A DNA stretch of 64,000 nucleotides from Telluria antibiotica (GTDB taxonomy: Bacteria; Pseudomonadota; Gammaproteobacteria; Burkholderiales; Burkholderiaceae_D): contig NZ_JAAQOM010000002.1 in NCBI RefSeq assembly GCF_011682055.1, positions 248,001-312,000 of the forward strand, given 5' to 3'. A program made the position numbers and the translations under genes. The notes beneath the pieces were generated by a model. It had not been told where the DNA came from, searched no databases, and worked only from the letters and a program-made list of their open reading frames with translations. Each line of letters opens with the position of its first letter. The first letter of the stretch is position 1. Below, one piece after another: positions 63,403-64,000 of this stretch.

Positions 63403-64000
63403 ATGACCCTCTCACCCGTAATTGACCTGCTCGCCCTGCTCAACCTGATCCCGCGCGGCCTGATCCTCCCGCCCGCCAGCCTGTTCGTCGTCATCGCCAT
63501 CGGCCTCGCGCTGCTGCGGCGCCGGCCCAGGACCGGGCGCATCGTCGCCGGCACGGGGCTCGCGTTGCTGGCGTTCCTGTCGACGCCGGGCGGCGCGCGC
63601 CTGCTCGTCGCGCCGCTGGAACGGATGACGGCCCCCGTGCAGGCGCCCGAACGCGCGGGCGCGCAGGCGATCGTCGTACTGGCCGCGGGCCGGCTGCGGC
63701 GCGCGCCGGAGTACGACGGCCGCGACATCCCGGACTATGTCGGCCTCGCGCGGCTGCGCTACGCGGCGCACCTGCAGCGCCAGACCGGGCTCCCCATCCT
63801 CGTCAGCGGCGGCAGCGGCACGAGCGACACCGATCCGGATGCACGCCGCACGTCCGAAGCGGACAGCATGGCGGCCGCGCTGCGCGACGACTTCGGCGTG
63901 CCGGTGAAGTGGCTGGAAGGCAGCTCGCGCGATACGGCGGAAAACGCCGCGTTCAGCGCCGCCATCCTGCGCGCGGAAGGTGTCAAGCGCATCCTGCTCG
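63403..64000 (+). CDS. YdcF/DUF218-family membrane protein, cut by the window end
   Basis: The first 199 residues are visible; the gene runs off the window. Two hydrophobic segments (LILPPASLFVVIAIGLALL, VAGTGLALLAFLSTPGGARLL) precede the DUF218 domain with AIVVLAAG, LPILVSGGSGTS, ADSMAAAL, LEGSSRDTAENA and ILRAEGVKRILL. The SRDTxEN motif and preceding GG are the family landmarks. Relatives such as ElyC/SanA-type proteins affect envelope polysaccharide metabolism. It is 73 bases after the redox operon and may be transcribed separately. Confidence 0.85.
   Translation, partial: MTLSPVIDLLALLNLIPRGLILPPASLFVVIAIGLALLRRRPRTGRIVAGTGLALLAFLSTPGGARLLVAPLERMTAPVQAPERAGAQAIVVLAAGRLRRAPEYDGRDIPDYVGLARLRYAAHLQRQTGLPILVSGGSGTSDTDPDARRTSEADSMAAALRDDFGVPVKWLEGSSRDTAENAAFSAAILRAEGVKRILL

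Overview
The window reads as chromosomal DNA of a very GC-rich betaproteobacterium, most likely Oxalobacteraceae of the Massilia/Telluria type. The reasons are the strong GC codon bias, a PEP-CTERM protein, a large TonB-dependent receptor, abundant secreted plant-polysaccharide hydrolases, and the gene content of the LacI/glycosidase/glucokinase/MFS block. This assignment is inference; no rRNA or other marker gene is present.

Layout. (1) 152-5180: LacI-type regulator divergent from a cytoplasmic GH1 beta-glucosidase, a glucokinase and an AmpG-like MFS carrier. (2) 5225-7900: a small repeat-bounded element, a wrecked chemotaxis-receptor gene and an MFS transporter. (3) 8088-12195: the four-gene Anbu cluster (circularly permuted ATP-grasp, alpha-E, transglutaminase-like, proteasome-like protease) behind a sigma54-like site. 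(4) 12484-24691: GH43 enzyme, GH31 alpha-xylosidase, M20 peptidase, TonB-dependent receptor, ROK regulator and Gfo/Idh/MocA oxidoreductase. (5) 24704-30246: MarR regulator/siderophore-interacting protein pair, PEP-CTERM protein, multidomain GH43 arabinanase-like enzyme, RNase Z-like protein. (6) 30428-32334: LytS/LytR-type two-component system. (7) 32390-44158: four tandem GH74 xyloglucanase lipoproteins and an acetylesterase-like hydrolase, most with the same promoter and terminator design. (8) 44448-51565: orphan sugar-binding protein divergent from a TctDE-like two-component system, an EAL protein and a degenerate SDR. (9) 51855-54578: GH2 beta-galactosidase-like enzyme. (10) 54688-63329: a seven-gene, mostly translationally coupled redox operon that I cannot assign to a known pathway. 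(11) A YdcF-family gene cut by the window end.

How the genes fit together. Regions 1, 4, 5, 7 and 9 read as a dispersed xyloglucan/hemicellulose utilisation locus. Surface GH74 lipoproteins cut the backbone, the esterase removes acyl groups, the TonB receptor imports oligosaccharides, periplasmic GH31, GH2 and GH43 enzymes strip side chains, the MFS carrier brings in the product, and GH1 plus glucokinase make glucose 6-phosphate. Three sets of regulatory sites support this: a TGAAATCGATTTCA-type operator at the GH1 and TonB-receptor promoters, AGCGCT-centred LacI-like sites at the GH43, GH31 and GH2 promoters, and a shared promoter/direct-repeat module at three GH74 promoters, with a related version at the esterase. 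The best candidates for undescribed biology are the redox operon at 54688-63329, including its internally duplicated membrane protein, and the GH74 promoter module.
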